Shown here in pieces: positions 52,045-61,220 of a stretch of DNA of 64,000 nucleotides (the first letter of the stretch is position 1; every line of letters starts with the position of its first letter). The position numbers and the translations under genes are program-made. The stretch is from Pachysolen tannophilus NRRL Y-2460 (lineage: Eukaryota; Ascomycota; Pichiomycetes; Alaninales; Pachysolenaceae). The stretch lies in NCBI GenBank assembly GCA_001661245.1, contig KV454016.1, positions 1,047,186-1,111,185 of the forward strand, in the 5' to 3' direction. Under the pieces are notes generated by a model that saw only the letters and a program-made list of their open reading frames with translations, was not told the origin of the DNA and searched no databases.

Positions 52045-52512
52045 GTCCAATACATAGAGCCACAGTTACAGAGGCATCTGCAGCATTCCCATTTTGTTTC
52101 AAAATTTCAATACCCATCTTGGAACAAAGAGGAACATCACATGCAACTGCACCATTCCGAGCTTTTACAAGATGTTTCTCTGAAGGCTCTAAAGTTGGAC
52201 CACCAATAGATTTCCCAAGTTCCAATTCCTGTTCATAAGCCAATACTCTTTCATTCTCAATTGCTCTATACCCACTACCTCCGAATTTAAAACATATTTT
52301 TAAAAACTAACAACAACATTATCATTTATATCATCACTATCATGACCTCTTTCACCATGATCACAAAAATAAAATAATGTACCGAATATTAAAAGTAAAA
52401 AAGTAAATAATTTATACTTGAAACTTGAATCATTCAGCCGTCTCCTTCTTTGATTAACTGATAATGGCAAAATACTCTCACCACCTATTCTACTCTTTTT
52501 CTCATTCATCAT
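52045..52512 (-). pseudogene. ECM38: Gamma-glutamyltranspeptidase 5' part, inverted relative to the 3' part; contains a frameshift
   Basis: From ATG at 52512 the minus strand gives an N-terminal tail and membrane anchor (FLLLIFGTLFYFC). A short linker follows and the frame stops near 52303. A second frame continues with GGSGYRAIENERVLAYEQELELG, then VKARNGAVACDVPLCSKMGIEIL and NAADASVTVALCIG, the typical start of the GGT catalytic region. The two frames join if one base is added in the T5/A5 run at 52297-52306. After GGA at 52048-52046 similarity stops and the frame runs into an unrelated LLLPAAPIL...FFF tail. The continuation of the enzyme (INSHSSGIGGGGF) is on the plus strand from about 52690. 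The enzyme is normally a vacuolar type II membrane protein. Confidence 0.85.
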
Positions 52513-52689
52513 AAATTAAGTAACAAAATATCCATAAGATCAAAATAAATAGTAAAGCAAAAAGGAAAAAAAAAAAAAAAAAAATAAAATATATTAGTAA
52601 TTTCTAATTGATAAGGTCTATCTTTCCTGTTATCGGAAAAAGCTTCCATGCAGAACAGAACTTTTGATGAAAGTTTTCAAATTTTCATC
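52513..52689 (-). promoter_or_regulatory. Likely GGT proximal promoter / leader
   Basis: 177 bases between the diverging GGT halves contain an A20-type run (52566-52583) and a short leader with respect to the minus-strand ATG at 52512. It appears to be inverted with the 5' coding part, so that it no longer drives the 3' part. Confidence 0.4.
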
Positions 52690-54251
52690 TGATCAATTCT
52701 CATTCTTCAGGTATTGGTGGTGGTGGGTTTATAGTTTCTAAAAAAATGGATGAAGATGATGCAATTAGTATTGATGCTAGAGAAATGGCTCCAGGATCGG
52801 CATATAAAGATATGTTTAATAATAGAGAAGATTTGGCTAGGATTGGTGGTTTAAGTGTAGGTATACCTGGAGAATTAAAAGGTTTATATGAATTATATAA
52901 ACTTCATGGTTCTAAAAATTTAACTTGGCAACAATTAATTCAACCTGTTATAGATTTAACCAATAATGGTTGGATTGTTGGTGAAGTTTTTGATAAAGTT
53001 TTAAAATTGTATACAAAAACATATGCTCCAGGAATTTTTAATAAACAAGATTGGTCATTTGTTTATAATGATGAAACTGGAGAATTACTTAGTGAAGGTG
53101 ATTTGATGAAAAGACCTTCACTTTCTCATACTTTATCTTTAGTTGCTCAAAATGGTTCAGATGCAATATTTTATGATTCAGAAGGTCCAATTGTAAAATC
53201 AATTGTTGAAAAAATTCAAGAAAAAGGTGGTATTTTAACTAAATCTGATTTTAGTAAATATAAAATTCGAGTAGAAAAAGCTTTAATTACAGAAAATTTT
53301 ACTCATGATAATTATAAAATTTTTACAAGTAATGGAGCATCTTCAGGACTGGCACTTGCTGCAGGTTTAAATATAATGAATAGTTTTAATGATTTAAATG
53401 GGTTTGATTCTACTGCTGAAGATTTTAAACCTATAGAAAGTCATAGATTGATTGAAACTATGAAATGGATGGCTAGTGTTAGAAGTAATTTTGGTGATTT
53501 AAATATTTATTCTAAAAATCAATCTGAAATTGAAGAACATTGGAAAAGATATAAAAAATTTTTAAAACCTGAATGGTCTTTTGAAATTAATTCAAAGATA
53601 AATGATAATTATACATTACCATCATGGAAAGATTATGAACCTGCTTATCAACTGAATAATCCTCATGGTACTGCTCATTTTTCAATTATTGATAAAGATA
53701 ATAATGCAGTAGCAATGACAACAACCATCAATTTAATATTTGGATCGTCAATTCATGACCCTGATACAGGTATAATTTTAAATGATCAAATGGATGATTT
53801 TTCTATACCAACATCACCAAATGCATTTGGATTACAACCATCAATTTATAATTATATTGAACCTTTTAAAAGACCTTTATCATCTTCATCACCAACAATT
53901 ATAATAAATTCCATTTCAAATAAACCTGATTTAATAATTGGTGCCGCTGGCGGTAGTAAAATAACCACATGTGTTGTTCAAGCCATTATAAGAAATTATC
54001 ATTACAAGATGGATTTATTAAACGTTATAGCCGCACCAAGATTACACCATCAACTATTACCAGAAATTGTCTCCATAGAAGAACCATTAATTAAATATGA
54101 ACTTGTAGATGAATTGATTAAAAAAGGTCATGAAATTGAATTAGTCCCACACCTGACCCTGATGAATGGAATCCGTTACAATGTTCAAGAACAATGTTGG
54201 GAAGCAGTTAGTGATTATTGGAGAAAAAGAGGTGAAGCCTATGGTTACTAA
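52690..54251 (+). CDS. ECM38: Gamma-glutamyltranspeptidase, 3' part only
   Basis: This enzyme cleaves glutathione and transfers its gamma-glutamyl group. It is made as a precursor that cuts itself in front of a catalytic Thr. The plus-strand frame from 52690 starts INSHSSGIGGGGFIVSKK, then REMAPGSAYKDMF, GGLSVGIPGELKGLYELYK and WQQLIQPVIDLTNNGW. The self-cleavage region reads NPHGTAHFSIID, with Thr as the nucleophile, followed by TTTINLIFGSSIHDPDTG. The end region has the substrate loop RPLSSSSPTIII, GAAGGSKITTCVVQ and a C-terminal WRKRGEAYGY. An ATG at 52746 exists, but it lies after the conserved GIGGGG motif and is internal. The 5' part is on the minus strand at 52045-52512. Joined, and with one homopolymer fix, the protein is 676 residues (S. 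cerevisiae 660). Confidence 0.92.
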
Positions 54252-54664
54252 ATATTACATTATTTTCTGTATCTAAAAAATAATAGAAACTAAAGGTGGG
54301 CTATATAAGCTGGGTTATTCGCGGATGCAATTTAAAGTACGTTCAATTTCTTCATCTTGTTTGAAGTTAAAATGTGTTTTTTTTTGTTTTTTCTGCTTTT
54401 TGATACTAAGCGTGTTTATGTCTCTTTTTTTGAGTTCCAGAACTTTTCTTTATTTTTGTTTATTTATATTGTTGATCTCTTACCAGGGGTAAAAAAAAAA
54501 AAAAAATGACACTATAAATAATTACATTTAAATTAAATTTTTTGAACATCATTGATCTTATATTAAAAAAACCCCTTATCATTATATAATCAACTTTACA
54601 ATATATTATTATATATTATTATTATTGTTGTGTTGTACCTGACTTACTTTACTTACTTACTTAG

Positions 54665-54701
54665 TGACGTGGTGAAGAGTGACGTGGTGACGTGGTGACG
54701 T
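54665..54701. promoter_or_regulatory. Cluster of four TGACGT (CRE-like) motifs
   Basis: TGACGTGG occurs at 54665, 54680 and 54688, with a fourth TGACGT at 54696, all in the same orientation within 37 bases. TGACGT is the core bound by yeast ATF/CREB-type bZIP factors (Sko1, Aca1, Cst6). It lies about 460-500 bases upstream of the MSB1 ATG. Confidence 0.6.
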
Positions 54702-54753
54702 TTCGACTTTGTTATTGATTTTTGTAGTTAAAAATTCCCGATCTTATCGTGTA

Positions 54754-54782
54754 ATTTAAAGTGTAATTTATACACTTTAAAT
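54754..54782. repeat. Perfect 12-bp inverted repeat with 5-base loop
   Basis: ATTTAAAGTGTA at 54754-54765 and its exact complement TACACTTTAAAT at 54771-54782 flank ATTTA. It can form a hairpin or be a dimeric protein site. It is 54-82 bases downstream of the TGACGT cluster. Confidence 0.6.
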
Positions 54783-55164
54783 ACGATTTTAAAAACGGAA
54801 TTTTCCCATTTAACTTGAGGTTTTTTTTTACAAAAAATCCCGTTTGTTTACAATTTTTTTTTTTTTTTTTTTTTAAACAGCGCTTAAAATCGAAGAGGAC
54901 AAAATTTAGAAACCTCTTTCTTAAAATTATACCTATATTTATTATTTATATTTTTTTTATATATTTGATACTTATAAGAAGGTAATAAAAAGCTTGAAAG
55001 TGTGTTGGTGGATCTGTAAGAGTAGGATTTATATATTAATAAAATAATTAATTTTGAAGAAGGGGAGAAGAGAAGAGAAAAAAAAAAAAAATTAATATTG
55101 GGAACGTTGTTGGATAATAAATTTTGAGTTATTTTAAGACTTCTGGTTTAAGTATTTAAAAATA

Positions 55165-58100
55165 ATGATGTCAGCAAATGATATTGATTTACCCAGTTTG
55201 CCTGCTTTTAGTATGGTGAGAAAGGCTTCTAGTACGAGTGATAAATTTGTTTATTCGAATGGGAAACAAAAGGGGATTCCAACAAATATTAAGAATAATG
55301 TTAAAAATAATACAAGAAATTATCAAGATTTTTTTGAAATTGTTTTCACAAGAGATGAAGTTAAAGATGTTATTCATTTGATAACTGGTGAGATTAAGGC
55401 TAAAGGTACTAAATCTGAATTAATTTTTTTACCATTTAGACCTCAAAATGATGAATATAAATTGAAAAAATTTTTATCAAGAATATTTATTAATAATGAA
55501 AAATTGGATAATTTAGATATAATTGAAAAAATTATTAAAAGAACTGATGAATTTACATTAATTTCTGCTTTAAAATTTTTTTGGTGTAGATTACCACATT
55601 CTTCAATAATTGGTTGGAAACCTTTTTTAAAATTTCAAAAAATGGAAAAAAAGCAAAATTATCCAAGAAGAGCATTTTTAGATATTATGCCTCAATGTTT
55701 ACATTCAACATCTCATGCTTCAATTGTTTATGATTTTTTAGATTTACTTATTTCTATTGCATCATGTACAAAAGAAAATAAGTTAAGTGGTAGAAAAATT
55801 GCAAAAATGTGTGCTATATGGGCATTTGATGGACCTCATCCAAATAATATTAATAATTCCAAAAATATAAGTTGTCATCCAAGTTATCAAAAAGGTTTAA
55901 ATGATTGGATTCCTGCATCAGATGCAATGTTTCATCTTTTATTAGCCTTTTTAAGATCAATTTTACCAATAAGAGAAGAAGATAAAGTTAAATTACCAAG
56001 AACTTTAAGATCATTAATTGCAAATAATTTATATCCACCTCCTTTAACAAAAGATTCAGATTCTTCAGGTTTACTTGAAGTACCAATTATAACATTAACA
56101 GTAAATAATCCTTCAAAATCACCAACAGAATTAATTTCTAAAATTGTCAAGACATTAACTTTTGAAAATCCAAAACTTTTTTATTCAAGAGAAGATTATA
56201 TATTATTAAAAAATGTTTTTAATGATACTGCTAAAAATGTTATTAATAAGTTATCACTGGAAAATAAGAAAATTATAAATAATTTTTGTAATATTGATGA
56301 AAATTTAATTGTAAATGAAAGAAATTCAAATGTTAAATTCAAATTAGTTGCTGGTTGGGCAGATGATTCAGATTCGATAATCAAAAATTCTTCTGATGAT
56401 ACTGAATACTTTACTGCTAATATTTCTAAAACTTTTATAGATGATTATTTTATATGGACTTGGCTCTCTACAATATCTCCTGAAGAAACTACTTCGAAAA
56501 GAAATATCTTTGGAAGAAGTTTCATCATGGAAGTTGAATTGGATGAAGATTATAAAAAATGGATTGTCATAGAGGAACAAAATTTAAATGCAGAAAATGT
56601 TGTTGATGGTGAAGAGGATAATTTTAAAGAAAATGAAATGGTGAATGATAAAGATTATCAATTAGATTTGAAGTTACAAAAATTGCAGAAAAGAGAAAAA
56701 GAAATTTTGGATTTAAAAATTAAAAAAGCACTGAGGAGGAAGCAATTAGAAGAAAGTAATGAATTACCCTTACCACCAATCCCACCAAAGGAAGTAATAA
56801 AAAATCAGATGAATGTTACTAAAAAGGATCATCAAAACCATAGCTCAAACCATAATGGTGATAACACAGCTATCACTTCTTCTAATAAACACCAATCCAA
56901 GAAGAGCAAGCCTACTAATAAACTAGGAATGAAGATATCCCAATCATTACTGAAATTAACGAATACCCATGATAGACCTCCACCTTTGAAAAAGGACAGC
57001 ATTTATATAGATTCTCCTTCGATGACTTTTAGCCAGGAACATTTTATGTTACCTGAATTTGGTGCTGATGATGACACTGATGATGATTTGAATGAAGAAT
57101 TAGAAAATTATTTGACTTCGGCAGGATTTGATTATTTAGAAACTTATGATAGAGATGGCAATAAGGTTAAAATAAATAGATCTCCAATAAAACTGAAATC
57201 AGGACCCGAGACTGAACAAGGACTCCAAATATCTTCATCTGTGAATGCTCAAGATATCACGCATAACATGAATGGTATGGCTTTGAAAGATGGATATGAA
57301 AATGGAAATAATAGTAATTATGCACCAAGTTTACCGCCAAAGGATGACGATAGAGATGGTTTTCTGAATAAGGGAGGTCAAACGCATCACAAATTATCAA
57401 ATACTACGAACGAAGTGAACTCGTCTGTTAATTCCTCTACTTCGAAGAAGAAGAGAAAACCACCTCCAAATATGAATGATGAATCACAGCAACAGCAACA
57501 GCATTCCATCCCTAACCCTTACAGCCATAATGGTGGCCATCTGGAGTTACAAGTTTCGCCTCAACAAAATAGCTATTTGAGAAGGACTCCTCCTCCACCT
57601 CTGCCTGAATTGACAGAGATGCGTAGTTCACATAATGTTAACAATCAGCAATATGCTACTCCCCCTCTTTCTATTTCGTCACCTAGAAAACAGGGTATAG
57701 ACGGCTATATGACACCAGTGGTAAGTCAGCATGAGCAGATTCCTGTACCTCAACAGCAAATGCTGCAGTATGGGTATAATGCTCAACCTTCATACGTGAA
57801 TGGTGAAGTTCGACATGAAGCACATCAATTTACTGAGCTGAATAAATACCAGAATGGATCTGCACCAACACAAAATAATGGAAAGTCTCAGTCTCGTATA
57901 GAGTCTCCAATAAGGTCTCCTGTAAAGTCTGGCCTGAGTTCTCCTAAGAAATTTGAAGCTATTTCAAATGCAGGATCACCATCAAAGGTTTCATTATATG
58001 GTGGCAACAGTGACGATCTTGAGGGTTCGGCTTATTTTTCAATGAAGGAGCCTTCTTCACAGGAACTACTGCAAAATGCTGACCAGCTGACTAGCGAAGA

Positions 58101-59616
58101 TGCTCTTCCGCGTGCTTCAAGGACATCCCAGTTGATGGAAAATTTCAGCAATTTAGAAAATGAGTTACAAAAATTTTTATCGAATGCTGAAGAATTTGCA
58201 CTTGATGGAAATAACGATGTTGATGTTTCGAAGACCAATAGTACTCCACCAAGGCCCAGAAAGCCTCCTAAAGAACCAGTTATTTTAGATGAATCTGCAG
58301 ATTTATCTTCAGATATGGCGTCTTCACTTGGAAATACTCCACTTTTGAATACGCAACACTCTGGTAATTACCATAGGGCTGATGTTCCTGGACTGCCTCC
58401 AAGAGATCCTTCTCCATTAAGGCATCAATACGTACAGGAGGTTACAACTTACCCTCAAGGATCTTCGCCACAAATACAGCAGCATGTTTCTCATCAACAA
58501 CACCTCCAACAACAACAATACATTCAACAGCAACCAGCACCACATCCACCAAATCCATCAAATCCATCAAATCCACCAAATCCACGTTCACCACATCCGC
58601 AACAACAACAACAACCTCAGCAGCTGCAACTTTCTTCTCCTGCTGTTCAACAGCAATACACTCAATCACCAATTCAACAGCAACGTGCTTCTGCTCCCCA
58701 CTATCAATATCATGATCAACAGCGTCCGCAACAACAACATCCTTCTCATCAGCAATATCCCTATTCTCAGTACATTCCGCAGAAATATCCGCAGCTGCAA
58801 TATCCGCAGCTGCAATATCCGCAACCACAACCACAACCACCTCAGCAAAGGGATGGGCAATCTAGACCTACACAGGCTCCGTTAGCCTATGCTAATAATG
58901 GTGCACATCCTTTGCCAGGACAGCAGCCGCAGTTTGCAACACCTCCTCCATCCCTGAATTCTTATATGGCTCCACAACAGCATTTGAACCCAAGGCCTGT
59001 TGCTCATGGTCAGCAAATTTACCCATCTCCGAAGTTACTGAAGTCACCTCAGCAGTACCCTCAGGCCCACTATTCACCTCCTCGTTCTGGTCAAGGTCAA
59101 CAATATATGCGTCTGCCGAATTTACCTCCACCCCAACAGCAATTGCCACAGCAGCTGCCACAGCAATATCTTCAACCACCAAATCAATATTACCAGCAGC
59201 AGTATATGCCACCTCAAATTCAGCAACAAGGGTCATATATTCCAAATAACCAGGGAGCACCAGTTTTTTCTCCGCCTTCAGTTTCAAGTAATGCGGGTAG
59301 CAAAAGACAGTCAGATAATTCTTTGCCAGATCAGATGATTCCTGTTCCAATGCAATATAATTATGCTCCCCCAGGAACTAGACCTCAACAAACTACGAGC
59401 GATTTTGCAATTAATCAAATTCCTACTTCAGTAAAGGTTAATAAATTACATCGGACTGCAAATAATAAAAATAAAAATTTACGTGATGCCATTGCTTCAG
59501 GTGGATTTTCGAGGCCGAAAAAATGCTACATCTCGGTTACCTCTTACTATTATTTCACTGTATCTTCGAAGAAAAAAAAGATCTTAAAACAAAAAAAATT
59601 TTCTTTTTTTTCATAG
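55165..59616 (+). CDS. MSB1: Msb1, polarity and bud-growth scaffold with poly-Gln C-terminal half
   Basis: Msb1 works with Cdc42 and Rho1 in polarised growth. The 1483-residue frame starts with the family's folded N-terminus (residues ~40-480), a RhoGAP-like domain. Diagnostic parts are FFEIVFTRDEVKDVIHLITGEIKAKG, then ELIFLPFRPQNDEYKLKKFLSRIF, KFFWCRLPHSSIIGWKPFLKFQ and GRKIAKMCAIWAFDGPH. A charged coiled-coil-like stretch follows near residue 500-535. Then comes a long Pro/Gln/Ser-rich tail with many PxxP and PPPPLP motifs and Gln-rich tracts (bases 58480-58870, 59120-59230). The last ~40 residues (from about base 59515, SRPKKCYISVTSYYYF onward) turn Lys/Phe/Tyr-rich and look unlike the rest. 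The true end may be earlier, altered by a break or frameshift. Confidence 0.82.
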   Translation: MMSANDIDLPSLPAFSMVRKASSTSDKFVYSNGKQKGIPTNIKNNVKNNTRNYQDFFEIVFTRDEVKDVIHLITGEIKAKGTKSELIFLPFRPQNDEYKLKKFLSRIFINNEKLDNLDIIEKIIKRTDEFTLISALKFFWCRLPHSSIIGWKPFLKFQKMEKKQNYPRRAFLDIMPQCLHSTSHASIVYDFLDLLISIASCTKENKLSGRKIAKMCAIWAFDGPHPNNINNSKNISCHPSYQKGLNDWIPASDAMFHLLLAFLRSILPIREEDKVKLPRTLRSLIANNLYPPPLTKDSDSSGLLEVPIITLTVNNPSKSPTELISKIVKTLTFENPKLFYSREDYILLKNVFNDTAKNVINKLSLENKKIINNFCNIDENLIVNERNSNVKFKLVAGWADDSDSIIKNSSDDTEYFTANISKTFIDDYFIWTWLSTISPEETTSKRNIFGRSFIMEVELDEDYKKWIVIEEQNLNAENVVDGEEDNFKENEMVNDKDYQLDLKLQKLQKREKEILDLKIKKALRRKQLEESNELPLPPIPPKEVIKNQMNVTKKDHQNHSSNHNGDNTAITSSNKHQSKKSKPTNKLGMKISQSLLKLTNTHDRPPPLKKDSIYIDSPSMTFSQEHFMLPEFGADDDTDDDLNEELENYLTSAGFDYLETYDRDGNKVKINRSPIKLKSGPETEQGLQISSSVNAQDITHNMNGMALKDGYENGNNSNYAPSLPPKDDDRDGFLNKGGQTHHKLSNTTNEVNSSVNSSTSKKKRKPPPNMNDESQQQQQHSIPNPYSHNGGHLELQVSPQQNSYLRRTPPPPLPELTEMRSSHNVNNQQYATPPLSISSPRKQGIDGYMTPVVSQHEQIPVPQQQMLQYGYNAQPSYVNGEVRHEAHQFTELNKYQNGSAPTQNNGKSQSRIESPIRSPVKSGLSSPKKFEAISNAGSPSKVSLYGGNSDDLEGSAYFSMKEPSSQELLQNADQLTSEDALPRASRTSQLMENFSNLENELQKFLSNAEEFALDGNNDVDVSKTNSTPPRPRKPPKEPVILDESADLSSDMASSLGNTPLLNTQHSGNYHRADVPGLPPRDPSPLRHQYVQEVTTYPQGSSPQIQQHVSHQQHLQQQQYIQQQPAPHPPNPSNPSNPPNPRSPHPQQQQQPQQLQLSSPAVQQQYTQSPIQQQRASAPHYQYHDQQRPQQQHPSHQQYPYSQYIPQKYPQLQYPQLQYPQPQPQPPQQRDGQSRPTQAPLAYANNGAHPLPGQQPQFATPPPSLNSYMAPQQHLNPRPVAHGQQIYPSPKLLKSPQQYPQAHYSPPRSGQGQQYMRLPNLPPPQQQLPQQLPQQYLQPPNQYYQQQYMPPQIQQQGSYIPNNQGAPVFSPPSVSSNAGSKRQSDNSLPDQMIPVPMQYNYAPPGTRPQQTTSDFAINQIPTSVKVNKLHRTANNKNKNLRDAIASGGFSRPKKCYISVTSYYYFTVSSKKKKILKQKKFSFFS
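58484..58870 (+). repeat. CAR/CAN-rich trinucleotide region (poly-Gln/Pro coding)
   Basis: Within the MSB1 tail, CAA/CAG/CCA codons repeat with short perfect units, such as CCATCAAAT at 58554-58571 and GCAGCTGCAATATCC at 58792-58820. The antisense frames are open only because of this composition. The tract is prone to length change and misassembly. Confidence 0.7.
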
Positions 59617-60584
59617 TGATACCCTTGTGGATCACAAGTACGAAAAAATGAAAAGTTAAAAAAACAATGGTCCTACCTGCATTTGGTTGTGCATAATATT
59701 GCATTTTCGCTTATTGACAAAAAAAGTCCCTAGTTTTAAGTCTCTGTCAAAATTTAGGCGTAAAGGTTTACTGCGTCTCAAAAAAAACATCTATTATTCA
59801 ATTAAAATCAATCTGCAAATGTATAATTATGAGCAAGAGTATAGTAATAACATAGCAAGCATATACCATACGAAGATCATAGGAATTTTGGCATAGGATT
59901 TTTGGCCCTTTTTTGATTCAGACATTATTATTATACAAAAATGTCTAATATTAAAATATACATAATAAAGAAATATCTAATCTAGAACAGAACCAAGAAA
60001 GAAAAAAAAAAAAAAAAAAAATTAAAAACAAAATCATCAAGACATCTATCTATCTATTAACTAAATTATATAACGTTCAGAAAACAAACAAAAAACCTTT
60101 TTCTTTTCATTTCAAATGCCATGTCATCTACAAGTATCATTCTAGAGATCAGTTTATTTAGTAAGTAAGAACTGGACTGTACAGTAGGAACAAAAGTTTT
60201 TTTCTAAGCATTTCCATACCCCTTACTTTTTATTGTAAATTTTTATCACTTAATTATTTCTGCAATTTTTAATAAAATAACCAGAGCAATTACTAAAGAA
60301 TCTAACTGGGATTTAAATTTTCAGACAGAACTATGCAGTTATTTTAAAAAAATTCAGGTATTTTAGATTTTAATATTGTATAGAACTCATTCTAGACACA
60401 AGAAAAGGGATATAAGTAGTGTAAAGTGTACTAATAAGGCGGATGCTCCAAAAAACAAAGCAAAAAAAAAAAGCAAAAAAATAATTTTCAGAAATCAATA
60501 AAATACAAAAAAATAATAAAATGAGGACAACAAATAGTATTAATTAATTAATTAATTATTAATTGATGGGGAAAATTTTTTAAA
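59617..60584. other. Intergenic region, MSB1 to IES4
   Basis: 968 AT-rich bases with an A22-type run (about 60002-60021), TCTA repeats near 60044-60056 and a TAAT repeat next to IES4 (60538-60565). One short frame near 59687 lacks protein-like character. No RNA gene was found. Confidence 0.45.
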
Positions 60585-61220
60585 ATGTCTAAGACCAAAT
60601 TAGTAACACTACATTTATCATCAAAAGTATTAGGGAGTATAAAGGAGCCTTCTACACCTCCAAGGAATTCGAATAGTCAGAGTATAGCTTCTAGTCCTTT
60701 AATTCAGCCCACACCAGTTTCAGCGATTTATAATAATACTGAATTATTACAAGATCTTTCAAGGACAACGACACCAGGCGGTAATAGTTTAAATGTTGGA
60801 GCAAGTGGTGAACCGGCCAAGAAGAAATCTGGAGGGAAAAAAATTGTAGGAGGAATAATAAGTGGTACAAGTGGTACTGGTGGTGCTAGTGGTGGGAATA
60901 AAAAATATTTACTTTCTTCACCAGTTCCTGAATCACCTATAGGTGCAACTGATACTCCATTAAATAAGCTTGGTGGTACAAATAATGGTAGAAGTGGATT
61001 GGCAGCTACCGCCAACGGTGGTTTATTAGAGTTGGATAAAACCGGTAAGCCTTGTAAAAAATGGATTAAAAAACCTAGACCTATAAAGGCTTTTACTGGG
61101 TTTAATATTTCTTTATTGATATGGAAAAAAGATGGTCAATTTTTAAAATCAAAAGAACAAGAAAAAGATGTTAAAATTGAGAAAAAGGAGGAAGAAGTAG
61201 AGGCTTTAGCACTGTCCTAA
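60585..61220 (+). CDS. IES4: Ies4-like subunit of the INO80 chromatin remodeller
   Basis: The 211-residue protein is Ser/Gly-rich and disordered over residues 1-140, with S/T-P sites (STPPRNS, TTTPGG, SPVPESP). A conserved C-terminal box follows: LDKTGKPCKKWIKKPRPIKAF, then TGFNISLLIWKK. The LDK(T/S)GKPC-(R/K)-(K/R)-W phrase followed by the F-TG box is the signature I associate with fungal Ies4, a small INO80 subunit phosphorylated by Mec1/Tel1 in the DNA-damage response. S. cerevisiae Ies4 is shorter (116) and keeps only part of this box. The acidic Lys/Glu tail ends the protein. The assignment rests on motif memory. Confidence 0.68.
   Translation: MSKTKLVTLHLSSKVLGSIKEPSTPPRNSNSQSIASSPLIQPTPVSAIYNNTELLQDLSRTTTPGGNSLNVGASGEPAKKKSGGKKIVGGIISGTSGTGGASGGNKKYLLSSPVPESPIGATDTPLNKLGGTNNGRSGLAATANGGLLELDKTGKPCKKWIKKPRPIKAFTGFNISLLIWKKDGQFLKSKEQEKDVKIEKKEEEVEALALS

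Larger units (their letters stand above)
54252..55164. promoter_or_regulatory. GGT-MSB1 intergenic / MSB1 promoter region
   Basis: 913 bases, mostly A/T-rich, between GGT and MSB1. It carries a TTAC/TTACT repeat (54645-54662), a cluster of TGACGT words, a 12-bp hairpin, and poly-T and poly-A tracts closer to the MSB1 start. No gene was recognised. Confidence 0.5.

Noticed and set aside
51785-52057. Plus-strand 90-codon frame overlapping the start of the type II membrane protein gene
   Set aside because: It is antisense to the N-terminal coding part of 49439-51814 and ends in translated A-rich sequence. No independent support.
52746-54251. ATG at 52746 as the start of a complete GGT-like gene
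   Set aside because: The conserved SSGIGGGGFIV segment lies in frame before it, and the N-terminal third of the enzyme would be missing. It is an internal Met.
58442-58885. Additional open frames on both strands inside the MSB1 Gln-rich region
   Set aside because: They arise from CAA/CAG/CCA repeats being open in all frames. Their Val/Ala/Asp-rich or Asn/His-rich translations have no gene-like character.
59687-59896. Short frame after MSB1
   Set aside because: 69 codons with no codon bias, domain or similarity that I can recognise.
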